Part shown: piece after piece, positions 39,554 through 48,540 of the stretch
Layout of the letters: each line of letters starts with the position of its first letter
Numbering within the stretch: the stretch's first letter is position 1
Notes under the pieces: model-generated
What the model saw: only the letters and a program-made list of their open reading frames with translations
Database searches by the model: none
Told to the model about the DNA's origin: nothing
Made by a program: the position numbers and the translations under genes
Source of the DNA: Paraflavitalea soli
Lineage (GTDB): Bacteria > Bacteroidota > Bacteroidia > Chitinophagales > Chitinophagaceae
NCBI RefSeq assembly: GCF_003555545.1
Contig: NZ_CP032157.1
Coordinates: 8,312,546 to 8,376,545, forward strand
Direction of reading: 5' to 3'
Length of the DNA stretch: 64,000 nucleotides

Positions 39554-40675
39554 TTACGGTTTGAAAGGTATCACCATGTTCCAGGAGCGGGTAGCGTTGT
39601 TGAAACCACCGGGGCCATCCATGGTAGCAAAGAAGAGGTAGGCGGGCCGTTTGTTTTCAAAGAGAATGAAGGGCCTTTCGAGCTGGCCCTGCATTTCGGT
39701 TCTTCCATCGTTCCACTCCACGGTGCGGGAGTAAGCTTTGGGATCTTTGTCGATGGTCCATTTAACACCATCTTTTGAATGGGCGAGTACGCCGCCACCT
39801 TTCTCGCCGGTAAACCTGGCCACCTGGTCTTTGAAGATGACATGGTATCCCGTCGCATCTTTCCATAAGAAAGGGTCTTCAGCTTCGCCCTGTTTGTCTA
39901 CACTGAAAACAGGCTGATCGTTGTTGAGTACTTTGTAAGGGCCGAAAATGGAAGGGGCTTTGGCCACGCCCAGGCTCATGTGGGAATGGGTGTTGCCATT
40001 ATGTCCACGGCCTTTGAACATGATCAATACTGAGCCGTCATCATGTACCACGGCGGTTGGATTGGAAGTGAGGAAACTGTAGAAGGTGTTGGGCTTTACG
40101 GGGAGTATGGGTTGATCGAGTCGCTTCCAGGGGCCATAAGGGCTGTTGGATACTGCTACGCCTACGCGCTTGTTGTTGCGGGCTGCAATGCACCAGTGGC
40201 TTTGCAGGGTAAGCTCTTTGGCTTTGGGGTCTTCGAAGGGATGGGTAGAACCCATATAGAAAAGGATATATTGGCCTTTGTGTTTAACGATCTGCGGATT
40301 GTGGGTAGCCCGACCATCCCAATACTGAGCACCACGGGCCGGTAAGGCCACCTCGGAAAAGGTGTAGGGGCCTTCGGGCTTGTCGGCCACGGCATGGACG
40401 ACTTCAGAGGCGACCATCCAACCCGGATGAAACACCAATGAATCGGGCCAGCGGGAGGCAAAGAGATGGTATTTGTTGTCCTCTCCTTTGACGGCTGAGC
40501 CGCACCATACCCAGTATCCTTTCATGGAAAAACCACCATTGCGGGGCGCGGCGCCCAATTTGCTAAAAATGGGATTGGTGGACCTCTTTTTCAGTTCGGC
40601 CAGGTTCTCAATCTGCTGTGCATTGGCGCCTATGGCGAGCAAGGTGATGGCAATCAGAAAATAATATAGTTTCAT
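39554..40675 (-). CDS. Secreted glycoside hydrolase-like five-bladed beta-propeller protein
   Basis: 373 residues. Signal peptide YFLIAITLLAIGANAQ. The rest shows the repeated blade signatures of GH43/GH117-type propellers: WDGRATHNPQIVKHKGQYILFY, SNSPYGPWKRLDQPIL, SNPTAVVHDDGSVLIMFKG, AEDPFLWKDATGYHVIFKD, ERPFILFENKRPAYLFFA. The conserved acidic residues in NPTAVVHDD and AEDPF fit catalytic positions. Substrate unknown; such proteins typically act on polysaccharides in the periplasm or outside. No carbohydrate genes adjoin it. Confidence 0.83.
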   Translation of the reverse strand: MKLYYFLIAITLLAIGANAQQIENLAELKKRSTNPIFSKLGAAPRNGGFSMKGYWVWCGSAVKGEDNKYHLFASRWPDSLVFHPGWMVASEVVHAVADKPEGPYTFSEVALPARGAQYWDGRATHNPQIVKHKGQYILFYMGSTHPFEDPKAKELTLQSHWCIAARNNKRVGVAVSNSPYGPWKRLDQPILPVKPNTFYSFLTSNPTAVVHDDGSVLIMFKGRGHNGNTHSHMSLGVAKAPSIFGPYKVLNNDQPVFSVDKQGEAEDPFLWKDATGYHVIFKDQVARFTGEKGGGVLAHSKDGVKWTIDKDPKAYSRTVEWNDGRTEMQGQLERPFILFENKRPAYLFFATMDGPGGFNNATRSWNMVIPFKP

Positions 40676-40749
40676 TAGCTTGGGATGTTCGATGCTAAGT
40701 TAACCATTGTGTTTTCTGATTGGGGATAGGAATGCCGCTTACTATTAAA

Positions 40750-41091
40750 CTATTTTGTCAGCAGGGCCTGTCCTTCAAAAGCGATCCCTGCCCAGCCATG
40801 TTTCCTAAACTGCCTGATGTTTTGGTGATCGGTGCCCGCTGGTGTTTTTAAAACGGCCTGATAATGTTCTGCAAATAAGGATAGTGTATCTTCTTCGTTG
40901 AGGTTGTTTAATTGGGCAAAAGCAAATACCCTGGCGCTACCCTGGTTTTGGGTGGCTTCGTTATAAGCTTCTCCATTTTTGAAGGCTGTTGGCTGGTGTT
41001 GATAGTAGGTTTCAATAAACTCAAGTACCTCTTTAAATGTGCGGGTATTCTCTTTTAAACTTTTTATCAGCGCGGGGATTTGTTCTTTCAT
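40750..41091 (-). CDS. HopJ type III effector family protein
   Basis: 113 residues from the ATG at 41091; the upstream in-frame extension to 41133 runs into the terminator hairpin of the MerR gene. Pattern FKEVLEFIETYYQHQPTAFKNG, then NQGSARVFAFAQLNNL, SLFAEHYQAVLKTPAGTDHQNIR matches HopJ proteins, which are widespread in non-pathogens despite the name. Soluble, no signal peptide. Function unknown. Confidence 0.88.
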   Translation of the reverse strand: MKEQIPALIKSLKENTRTFKEVLEFIETYYQHQPTAFKNGEAYNEATQNQGSARVFAFAQLNNLNEEDTLSLFAEHYQAVLKTPAGTDHQNIRQFRKHGWAGIAFEGQALLTK

Positions 41092-41116
41092 CGGCCAAAA
41101 ATAGAAATTAAATGAA

Positions 41117-41151
41117 AATAAAAGGCAGTCCATGACGAACTGCCTTTTATT
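41117..41151 (-). terminator. Intrinsic terminator of the MerR gene (bidirectional form)
   Basis: Perfect 13-bp stem AATAAAAGGCAGT/ACTGCCTTTTATT with a 9-nt loop. Same AAAGGCAG...CTGCCTTTT form as the hairpins at 45215-45258 and 52473-52503. Confidence 0.8.
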
Positions 41152-41181
41152 ACTTATGCATTGGAACGCGTTTTTATGGTC

Positions 41182-41949
41182 CTATTGTTCCTGGTTCCTG
41201 ATATAGTGGTCCGTGGCTTCCTTTATAAATAATGCCAATTCTTTGCTGGGTAATCCATTCACGGGTGTATAGCTGTTGTCTGCTACGTATAGCTCACCGA
41301 GTTTTCTGAAATATTCCAGTTTGGGCAACTGTATTTTTCCACCTGTAAGCCGAAGGATGATCTTGTAGCGCCGGGCTATACACTGTTGTACTTCCTCACC
41401 TGCAGGATCGCCAGTGATGAGGGCGGCCAGCCGGTTGGTAATGTCATTGAGTTCTGCCTTCAGGGATTCCATCTCTTGTTTACTGAAGCTGCGTAAGGTG
41501 TCTTCAACCTCCAAAATAGTTTCCTTGCCCCATTTGGACATGGCTTCTGATCGCCAGGCTTCCATCTTTTCCTTTGGAATGCCTTCGTATAAATCCTCTA
41601 CCTGTAACATAGTGTTGTTTTTTAGTGTTACCAATGTTTTTTCTATGGTACCAACCAATGTGTTTATCCTTTCCTTCCTGGCCAATAGGGCTTTTCTGTG
41701 GCCTTCCAAAGCCTGCACCAGATCAAATGCAGGATCATCCAGAATGGTACAGATGTCTTTTAGCGGGAAATCGAGTTCACGGTAAAAGAGTATCTGCTGT
41801 AAGCGCAACAGTTCTTTTTCGCCATAAAGCCGGTACCTGGCCTCGGTACGGACAGAAGGTTTTAACAAGCCGATCTCATCATAGAGGTGTAAGGTGCGCA
41901 CGCTTACACCTGCGAGTTTCGACAGTTTTTTTACAGAATAGTTGTCCAT
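41182..41949 (-). CDS. MerR family regulator with TipAS-type sensor domain
   Basis: 255 residues. N-terminal MerR helix-turn-helix and wing: SVKKLSKLAGVSVRTLHLYD, GLLKPSVRTEARYRLYGEKEL, then a long dimerisation helix (about 75-110). The C-terminal half (MEAWRSEAMSKWGKETILEV, AALITGDPAGEEVQQCIARR) is the all-helical TipAS antibiotic-recognition type. TipAL-like activators respond to drugs by bending their own promoter. A fitting promoter with a dyad in its long spacer lies just upstream. Target gene other than itself not evident. Confidence 0.9.
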   Translation of the reverse strand: MDNYSVKKLSKLAGVSVRTLHLYDEIGLLKPSVRTEARYRLYGEKELLRLQQILFYRELDFPLKDICTILDDPAFDLVQALEGHRKALLARKERINTLVGTIEKTLVTLKNNTMLQVEDLYEGIPKEKMEAWRSEAMSKWGKETILEVEDTLRSFSKQEMESLKAELNDITNRLAALITGDPAGEEVQQCIARRYKIILRLTGGKIQLPKLEYFRKLGELYVADNSYTPVNGLPSKELALFIKEATDHYIRNQEQ

Positions 41950-41973
41950 CGTTTGGAATTATACCTTTCGAAA

Positions 41974-42006
41974 CAAATATAGGGTATGACGTAAGGGGAG
42001 GGTCAA
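41974..42006 (-). promoter_or_regulatory. MerR-type promoter with dyad in the spacer
   Basis: Minus strand: TTGA (42003-42006), 21 nt, TATATTTG (41974-41981). The spacer contains a TGAC/GTCA dyad (41987-41990 with 42002-42005). MerR proteins act by untwisting over-long spacers, so auto-activation is plausible. The remainder of the gap to 42253 shows nothing clear. Confidence 0.55.
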
Positions 42007-42253
42007 GAGAAAGTGCAAGTTTTTTTAAAGAACAGTAAGTAGTTGGGGTGGGGCAGGTTTTCCAGGTTCTGGGAAAGTGGCTTCATGGTCTGGTTTGGGT
42101 AAATAATCCCCATTTCGCTACGAAAAGCTGGTCTAAGTTGTCAGATCGCCGGGGGGTACCTTTTTTGTTGTGTATATGTTAATGAAGTGAAAAATGACAT
42201 AATGCCCGGCGTTAGTGGGCATTGTATTGATAACTTCCATAAAATATATAGCC

Positions 42254-42670
42254 ATGAACTCAAGTATAGAATTTTTAAGCCCGGACGAATTATTGAAAAA
42301 CCCTGCCTTCTCGCAGGTTGCCATTACCAGAGGAAGCGGCGACACCATTTATATTTATATAGGTGGGCAAAATGCCATTACCAAAGACCTGGAGATCATT
42401 GGGAAAGGGGATATTACTTTACAAACGGCGCATGCATTGAAGAATATTGAAACGGCTTTGGGTGCGGCCGGCGCCAGTTTAGACGACCTGTTTAAACTGA
42501 CGATCTATATTGTACAAGGCCAGGACCTTCGAAAAGGATTTGCAGGTGCACAAGACTTTTTGAAAAAGCTCAAACATCCACCTGTTATTTCCGGCATTGT
42601 GGTAGCAGGGCTGGCCAATCCTGATTACTTAGTGGAAATTGAGGCGGTTGCATTTAGCAAAGGGAAATAG
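42254..42670 (+). CDS. Rid family protein (RidA/YjgF-like)
   Basis: 138 residues from the ATG at 42254. Typical Rid pattern: IYIGGQNAITKDLEIIGKGD, QTAHALKNIETALGAAGASL, DLFKLTIYIV, and the closing LANPDYLVEIEAVAF. Classical RidA deaminase needs the conserved Arg in the SRV-like motif; here the matching stretch PPVISGIVVAGLANP lacks Arg, so it may belong to a non-deaminating Rid subgroup. Soluble. Confidence 0.87.
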   Translation: MNSSIEFLSPDELLKNPAFSQVAITRGSGDTIYIYIGGQNAITKDLEIIGKGDITLQTAHALKNIETALGAAGASLDDLFKLTIYIVQGQDLRKGFAGAQDFLKKLKHPPVISGIVVAGLANPDYLVEIEAVAFSKGK

Positions 42671-42691
42671 GCGGGGATACTATATGCCTTG

Positions 42692-42741
42692 AAGAAGGCT
42701 TCGACAGGCTCAGCCCCGCTATGGCGGGGTAAACTCTGACA
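42692..42741 (+). repeat. GGCTTCGACAGGCTCAGCC dispersed repeat
   Basis: Carries GGCTTCGACAGGCTCAGCC, a sequence found repeatedly between genes in Bacteroidetes, interrupted by a CCCCGCTATGGCGGGG hairpin (42713-42728). A similar hairpin interrupts the repeat near 27022. Confidence 0.6.
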
Positions 42742-42791
42742 TTAAATAGATGACATTGACATGTTGTATAATCAATTCGAGGCTGCCCTGA

Positions 42792-43634
42792 TCAGGCGGC
42801 CTTGCTTTTTCTGTACTGGGTGAGGCTAAGGCTCTTGTGTTTTTTAAAGAATTTATTCAAATGGCTTTCGTCGGCAAAGCCAAACTCATCGGCAATCTCA
42901 TTGATACGCCGGTCACTGAATTGCAGACGGTGTTCTATCAACCGGATCTTATAGTTGGCCATAAAATGTTGGATGGTCTCGCCGCATTGGTTCTTAAAAT
43001 AAGTACCGAGATAGGTATCGGAAATATCAAAAGCCTCAGCGATCACGGAAACCTTCAACTTTTGGGGTGAAAAGATATTGGTTTGAATATAGTCGATGAT
43101 ATCCTGGATGCGTTTATCAGCATTGACTTTCAAATTGGCGGGCTTGATCTTAGCAATATTCCTGGCAGCAATAACGATCAATGCATTGACAAAGTGCATC
43201 TGCAGGTCTTCTTCATACAGATCGCTGTGTTCAATACCCTGCAGTAAAGATCTAATAATGGACTTCACCAGTGGATAATCGGACACATTGCGCAAAATAC
43301 AGCCGGTGAGGTGGGTGGAGTAATATAGCAAACATTCGATCTCACTAATGTTCTTCCACTTGTATTTTTTTACATAATCGCTGGTGAAACGGATGAGTAG
43401 AAATTCGGTGGTCTCTTCAATATCAAAATTGTAATAGTCATTGGGTGTTAGTAACATCAGGTTGCCTGTCTGGTAGGCGATCCGGTGACCGTTGATGCTT
43501 AGAAAACCCTTGCCCGAAATGATATAGGCCATCTGGAAAAAAGTGAGCTGCAGGTCTTTGAGGGGGCAATGATCGACCTTCTTGTAGAGTACTTCCAGGG
43601 ACTGGTGAATGGTTTCTTTTTTGGATTCACACAT
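42792..43634 (-). CDS. AraC family transcriptional regulator
   Basis: 280 residues. N-terminal cupin-like sensor (FFQMAYIISGKGFLSINGHR, GNLMLLTPNDYYNF) and C-terminal double helix-turn-helix: ISDTYLGTYFKNQCGETIQH and INEIADEFGFADESHLNKFF. Located 88 bp from, and divergent to, the MFS transporter gene at 43723, a layout that usually means it controls that transporter. Inducer unknown. Confidence 0.92.
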   Translation of the reverse strand: MCESKKETIHQSLEVLYKKVDHCPLKDLQLTFFQMAYIISGKGFLSINGHRIAYQTGNLMLLTPNDYYNFDIEETTEFLLIRFTSDYVKKYKWKNISEIECLLYYSTHLTGCILRNVSDYPLVKSIIRSLLQGIEHSDLYEEDLQMHFVNALIVIAARNIAKIKPANLKVNADKRIQDIIDYIQTNIFSPQKLKVSVIAEAFDISDTYLGTYFKNQCGETIQHFMANYKIRLIEHRLQFSDRRINEIADEFGFADESHLNKFFKKHKSLSLTQYRKSKAA

Positions 43635-43722
43635 ACGGCAAAAGTACCTTTTTATGCTGGACTTGTACTGATTAAGTGAATGATTTCAGTATAGTTTTGC
43701 TAAAAATTAAATAGCAATACGC

Positions 43723-45222
43723 ATGGAAAGAGTTGCCCGGACGGGACAAAATACGGTGGCTTTGGTAGCAGTTTGTTTAGCAGCGCTGATGTTTGGGCTG
43801 GAGATATCCAGTGTACCGGTGATACTTCCCACACTGGAAACGGCGCTGCACAGTGATTTCAAAGAAGTACAATGGATCATGAATGCCTATACGATCGCCT
43901 GCACTACGGTACTGATGGCCACGGGCACGCTGGCGGACCGGTTTGGCCGGAAGCGGGTCTTTATTATCAGCATTTTATTGTTTGGCATCACGTCTTTGCT
44001 TTGCGGATTGGCGCAAAGTACGCTGGTACTGATCATCAGCCGTTTCCTGCAGGGGATGGGCGGAGGGGCCATGCTGATCTGTTCGATCGCGATCCTTTCG
44101 CACCAGTTCCGGGAAGGACGTGAACGGGGTAGGGCGTTTGGTATGTGGGGTATTATTTCGGGGGTGGGACTGGGTTTTGGTCCCATCATCGGCGGCGCCA
44201 TCGTGATGGTGTCCAACTGGCAATGGGTATTCCTGGTGCATGTGGGCATTGCAATCATTACGGCGCTGCTTGTATTTCGTGGAGTGCAGGAGTCGCGTGA
44301 TCCACAGGCTAAAAAACTGGATGTAGCAGGGATCATCTCTTTATCGCTGGCGGTCTTTGGATTGGCGTATTATATCACGCAAGGTCAGGTTATCGGATTC
44401 AGGAGTATGGCAGGTCTTGGTATCCTGGGAGGGGCGGTGATCAGTTTTATAATCTTTTTAAGGGTGGAGAAGCAACATGCGCATCCCATGTTTGACTTCT
44501 CGGTATTCCGTATCCGCCGTTTCTCGGGTGCGATCATCGGGTGTATCGGTATGAATTTTAGTTTCTGGCCCTTCATGATCTATCTGCCAATCTATTTTCA
44601 AAGTGCGCTGGGCTACGATATCATCACAGCCGGATTATCATTACTGGCTTATACGCTTCCTACGCTGGTGGTGCCGCCGCTGGCGGAACGGCTTACGCTG
44701 CGCTACCAGGCGCGGGTTATTATCCCTATGGGTTTGTTGATGATCGGGGTTGGTTTTTTGATCATGTACTACGGCAGCAGTGTAGCGCACGCCAGCTGGC
44801 TGACGATGCTGCCCGGATCGCTACTGGCTGGTATCGGACTGAGCCTGACGAATACACCGGTTACGAATACGACCACGGGGGCGGTTACGCCAGACCGGGC
44901 AGGCATGGCATCGGGCATTGATATGAGTGCGCGGTTGATCACGCTGGCCATCAATATCGCGCTGATGGGATTTATACTGGTAGAAGGTATCTATTCATAC
45001 CTGGAAAGCAATTTGCCAGGAGCGATGGCGACCGCGCCACTACATGCGTCCGCAGAAAAAATAGCTGTGGGGCTTTCTGCGACAGACATATCCGAAGCTA
45101 CTGCTCATGCTGCGTTGGTGCATGGGTTTGGCTGGGTAATGCTTTTCGGGGGAATAGGTGTGTGTGTGCTGGCGTTGGTGAGCTTGTTGATCTTTGGTAT
45201 CCGTCCAATAAATAAAAAGTAA
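43723..45222 (+). CDS. MFS multidrug transporter, DHA2 (14-TMS) family
   Basis: 499 residues with about 14 membrane helices. Motif A GTLADRFGRKRVF after helix 2, motif C-like GPIIGGAIV, QWIMNAYTIACT in helix 1-2 and NWQWVFLVH, all as in EmrB/QacA drug exporters. It would expel drugs or metabolites using the proton gradient. No periplasmic adaptor or TolC-like gene is adjacent. Probably controlled by the divergent AraC regulator. TAGTTTTG (43692-43699) is a possible -7 box. Confidence 0.94.
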   Translation: MERVARTGQNTVALVAVCLAALMFGLEISSVPVILPTLETALHSDFKEVQWIMNAYTIACTTVLMATGTLADRFGRKRVFIISILLFGITSLLCGLAQSTLVLIISRFLQGMGGGAMLICSIAILSHQFREGRERGRAFGMWGIISGVGLGFGPIIGGAIVMVSNWQWVFLVHVGIAIITALLVFRGVQESRDPQAKKLDVAGIISLSLAVFGLAYYITQGQVIGFRSMAGLGILGGAVISFIIFLRVEKQHAHPMFDFSVFRIRRFSGAIIGCIGMNFSFWPFMIYLPIYFQSALGYDIITAGLSLLAYTLPTLVVPPLAERLTLRYQARVIIPMGLLMIGVGFLIMYYGSSVAHASWLTMLPGSLLAGIGLSLTNTPVTNTTTGAVTPDRAGMASGIDMSARLITLAINIALMGFILVEGIYSYLESNLPGAMATAPLHASAEKIAVGLSATDISEATAHAALVHGFGWVMLFGGIGVCVLALVSLLIFGIRPINKK

Positions 45223-45258
45223 AAGGCAGCTCAACACGAGCTACCTTTTACTTTTTTT
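45215..45258 (+). terminator. Bidirectional intrinsic terminator
   Basis: Stem AAAGTAAAAGGCAGCTC/GAGCTACCTTTTACTTT, one mismatch, with T-runs in both directions. Sits between the convergent MFS gene and T9SS protein gene. Confidence 0.88.
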
Positions 45259-45276
45259 ATTATTCTACCATTCCTA

Positions 45277-47229
45277 TCAGAATATCTTTAATAATCTTAC
45301 TGTACCTAACATTTTTTCTTTTGTTTTATCATAAATGCTCAGGTAATAGACACCCGGGCTGGAGGCAGGACTATAGAATTGGTAATAACTGGCATTGGTC
45401 ACCTGCCGTTGCAATACCAATGATCCATTTGAACGGCGCAGGGTGATCAAATATGTTTTAGAACTGTTTAATCCTGTTATGAATAGCCAATTGTAGAATG
45501 GGTTCGGAAGTACATGAATGACCTGGTGGGGATTGTCGGGATCAACAATACCTGAACCAGCAAGGCGGTAAAGGGTTATACTGTCCACTGCTGTCTGTGC
45601 TGTGTAACAAGTATCGCTGGTCAACATGCGCACATATATTTTATTGGCGCCGGTGTTCAGGCTGGTGGATAAGATGCGTAAGGTGCTATCGCTGCTTTGG
45701 GCCTGCAGGATATTGGTAAAGGCCCTGTCTTTTGCAAATGTGTATGTAGGGGTTGCGCCTCCTCCGGCTGTATTGGTCGCTGTCAGGTTTATAGGTGATG
45801 GCAAGAGGGGTACGTTGGTAACGTCGGCTGACAGCTTCACGATGGGTGTTACGGCTGTGTTGATGGTGAAATGGGCCGTGTCGGCCGATGCACCAGCGGT
45901 ATTGGTGTATTGAACTATAAGGATATGTGTGCCGGCTGAGAGTGTGCCCGGGTTTATTGTAAAGGTGCTGTCGGCCATGTTTACCGGAAGGGTTGCTCCA
46001 TCGAGCCGGGCCAGGACATGGGTCTTACTGGTGTCGCCCGGTAAATTGGTGATCTTAATGGCCTGTGCCCCGGCAGTGCTGCAATAAGCTGTTCTCCATC
46101 CCTGCCATTGTGGAACGGGTGGTGGCAGTACTTCATTGGTTCTGAGTATATACAAGGTGCTGTCGATGGTTATGTACCAGCTTGAATCGCGGTACCAGGT
46201 CTTTCCTGCTGCTGAATTGACGCGCTTGATTGTTCCGCTGCGGGGAACAAGCCATCTCCCTGAGATGCCTGATCGAGAACCAAAGAGCATGACATCTCCC
46301 TTTGGATTCAGCAGCTCCAGATTACCAACGGATAAACTGTCGGTTAAGATTTGGGCTTCCCCGCTGTTAGGATCTCTGAGCCAAAGTTGTGCTGTCCACG
46401 GGAAGTCGGGCAGGAAGCGGCGAAAGGCGACATATCTATTATTAACCTGGTAATCGGTTTTGGGCAAAGGCGGGCGGTCTCTTGTAAAAGGTACTAAGGT
46501 GGCATCGCCCTGCGGCCCGGTCGTTACTGCCCCTATTATTGATTCGTCTTTCTGCTGGTACGCGATATTGTATCCATCTGAGAGGGGATTGGCAGCACCC
46601 TGTCCAGATGCGGTGTAATTGGTGATGGACGTGTAGCTATTATTCAGGTATTTGACCAGGTTTTGCATGGAGTCGATGTAGGCTACCAATCCATTGGCAG
46701 TTACTTCATTTCGGGTGGCCAGACCAACTGACTGGCGGTTGGCCTGGTGGGTAATGAGTTTGTTGGTTTGGGTAATAAGGTCCCTGAGAAAGAGGCTGTC
46801 AAATGATTCATCAGCGCCTTTGGCCCAAATACAATAGTTGCCTTCCACCTTTACTGAGGCCCTGTTGATCTGTGCGATGCTATACAGGATGCCATTGTTG
46901 AAATCGTATAAGCTATCGAAAGGGGAACTGACTGCGGGTATTACATTCAGTACAGCCCCCTGCGGGGTTATGTACCCGGCCTCCACGCGGCCGTTGCAGG
47001 GCACCACGGTGCTGGCATGTGTAATTACATCCAGTATCCTGGGGTTGGACTGTGGGCCCGCATCTATGATGAGTAATTTGTTGTGGTTGAAATCCAGTAT
47101 CCTGGCTGGGGCTTTTACGTATTCATACAGGTAAAGCGTGTCGTTGGATGGTGATCCGGACTGCGCCACAGTTAATAGTGGAGTGAATCCTATGATCATT
47201 CCGGCAAGGAATCGTAAAGAGCTTTTCAT
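45277..47229 (-). CDS. Large secreted protein with T9SS sorting domain
   Basis: 650 residues. Signal peptide FLAGMIIGFTPLLTVAQS. Residues 30-370 look like a beta-propeller of about 45-residue repeats (WLRDPNSGEAQILTDSLSVG, WYRDSSWYITIDSTLYILRT). Then Ig-like stretches, and a C-terminal T9SS type A domain starting VLPNPFYNWLFITGL and ending LGTVRLLKIF. It should be exported through T9SS to the surface. Function unknown. Monocistronic. Confidence 0.83.
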   Translation of the reverse strand: MKSSLRFLAGMIIGFTPLLTVAQSGSPSNDTLYLYEYVKAPARILDFNHNKLLIIDAGPQSNPRILDVITHASTVVPCNGRVEAGYITPQGAVLNVIPAVSSPFDSLYDFNNGILYSIAQINRASVKVEGNYCIWAKGADESFDSLFLRDLITQTNKLITHQANRQSVGLATRNEVTANGLVAYIDSMQNLVKYLNNSYTSITNYTASGQGAANPLSDGYNIAYQQKDESIIGAVTTGPQGDATLVPFTRDRPPLPKTDYQVNNRYVAFRRFLPDFPWTAQLWLRDPNSGEAQILTDSLSVGNLELLNPKGDVMLFGSRSGISGRWLVPRSGTIKRVNSAAGKTWYRDSSWYITIDSTLYILRTNEVLPPPVPQWQGWRTAYCSTAGAQAIKITNLPGDTSKTHVLARLDGATLPVNMADSTFTINPGTLSAGTHILIVQYTNTAGASADTAHFTINTAVTPIVKLSADVTNVPLLPSPINLTATNTAGGGATPTYTFAKDRAFTNILQAQSSDSTLRILSTSLNTGANKIYVRMLTSDTCYTAQTAVDSITLYRLAGSGIVDPDNPHQVIHVLPNPFYNWLFITGLNSSKTYLITLRRSNGSLVLQRQVTNASYYQFYSPASSPGVYYLSIYDKTKEKMLGTVRLLKIF

Positions 47230-47381
47230 AACATAAGTTTTGGATATACTAAGTTATGGAGATTCTGGAGTTTGTATGTGTTTGTTTAAATTAAAAAACG
47301 TCAAATTTGACAAGTTGCTGATAGCTAATGGTATATCTAATCCAGTTAGTAACGGGACGGGTGATATGCTGGCCTAAGTGA

Positions 47382-48419
47382 TCAGGGTTTAAGAGAAATA
47401 GGCTGACCTTTAGGGGCAGGCGGCAGGGATTTCAATACTGCTTTAGGTATCATGGCCACCACTTCGCCGATATTGGCAGCAGTTTTAGGGATACGGTATT
47501 GTATAGCCGGTCCGATGACCTGGGAAGCTTCCCGCCTCGTGAGGCCGTAAGTATGTTCCAGCCACAATACCATGGACTCGGTGGCTGCCTGCAGTGATCT
47601 ATCCAAAGTCTTTTCAATGCCATAGAACATCCAGTATTGATCATCTTCCATTATGGGCTTGGTTGAAGGAAGGTAACCTTTCCGGAGAATGCGGGTGCTG
47701 AAACTAAATTTCATGGTTGTTTCCAATGCATCGCCATTCAGTTCGCCGTCACCCTGTACGGCGTGCCCGTCGCCGAAATAGAGCAATGCGCCGGGATGAT
47801 TTACCTGCAGGTAGGTTGTGGCGCCTGCTTTATTGAGGTAGAAATCGGTATTGCCGCCGTAATCATTGCAGGCTCCGGCATCCGGGGTTTTGTCGCCTTC
47901 AGCTGCTACACCTAAACATCCGAGGAAAGGATGCAGGGCAACCTTTAGGTCACGAAGGGACTCTTCTGCCGTCGCAGGACTGGCAAAGCCAGCGATGGTA
48001 TCCAAATTCCAGCGGGTGAGCTTTGAACTCTTCCATAGCTTCATGGTGGCTTTACCCGGAAATATTTTGGGAATAAGGGCATTCAGGGTAGTAGCGTAAC
48101 CACGATTGAGTCGAACATCATGCAGGGTAATGGCGATGACATCACCGGGCATGGCGCCTTCTACATAGAACGGGCCGGTGAGGGGATTGCCTCTGTGGGC
48201 CACTCTTTCGCCTTTTGTATCGAATCCGGCGGCATCCACACTGTTGGTGCTGACGGTATCACCTTCAGCTATACGGAGTACAGGTGTATGTGCTGCGGAA
48301 TAGGTGCGCTGCCAAACGGTAGGCTGAAAATGAATATGCCGCGGCTGCTGGCGGGCGAAAAGGGGAGTAGTGCAGGATAAAGCTGCCAATGCACAAGAGA
48401 AGAATGTGTGAACGCGCAT
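47382..48419 (-). CDS. Acetamidase/formamidase family protein, exported
   Basis: 345 residues. Signal peptide FFSCALAALSCTTPLFARQ. FmdA/AmdA family motifs: GPFYVEGAMPGDVIAITL, the conserved HPFLGCLGVA, GGNTDFYLNKAGATTYLQV and YFGDGHAVQGDGELNGDALE. Relatives hydrolyse formamide or acetamide to the acid and ammonia; the exported form is common in Bacteroidetes and its substrate is not known. Single gene. Confidence 0.9.
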   Translation of the reverse strand: MRVHTFFSCALAALSCTTPLFARQQPRHIHFQPTVWQRTYSAAHTPVLRIAEGDTVSTNSVDAAGFDTKGERVAHRGNPLTGPFYVEGAMPGDVIAITLHDVRLNRGYATTLNALIPKIFPGKATMKLWKSSKLTRWNLDTIAGFASPATAEESLRDLKVALHPFLGCLGVAAEGDKTPDAGACNDYGGNTDFYLNKAGATTYLQVNHPGALLYFGDGHAVQGDGELNGDALETTMKFSFSTRILRKGYLPSTKPIMEDDQYWMFYGIEKTLDRSLQAATESMVLWLEHTYGLTRREASQVIGPAIQYRIPKTAANIGEVVAMIPKAVLKSLPPAPKGQPISLKP

Positions 48420-48540
48420 GCTGATGTTGTTTTAAGTGTGGGGATAACGCCAACTGATTCTTGTTATTGCCTGGCATCAACACCAGTGACCGGCAAGTGT
48501 GGAGTAGCTTTATGGTCTACATGATGGGTGAGGCTGGCAT

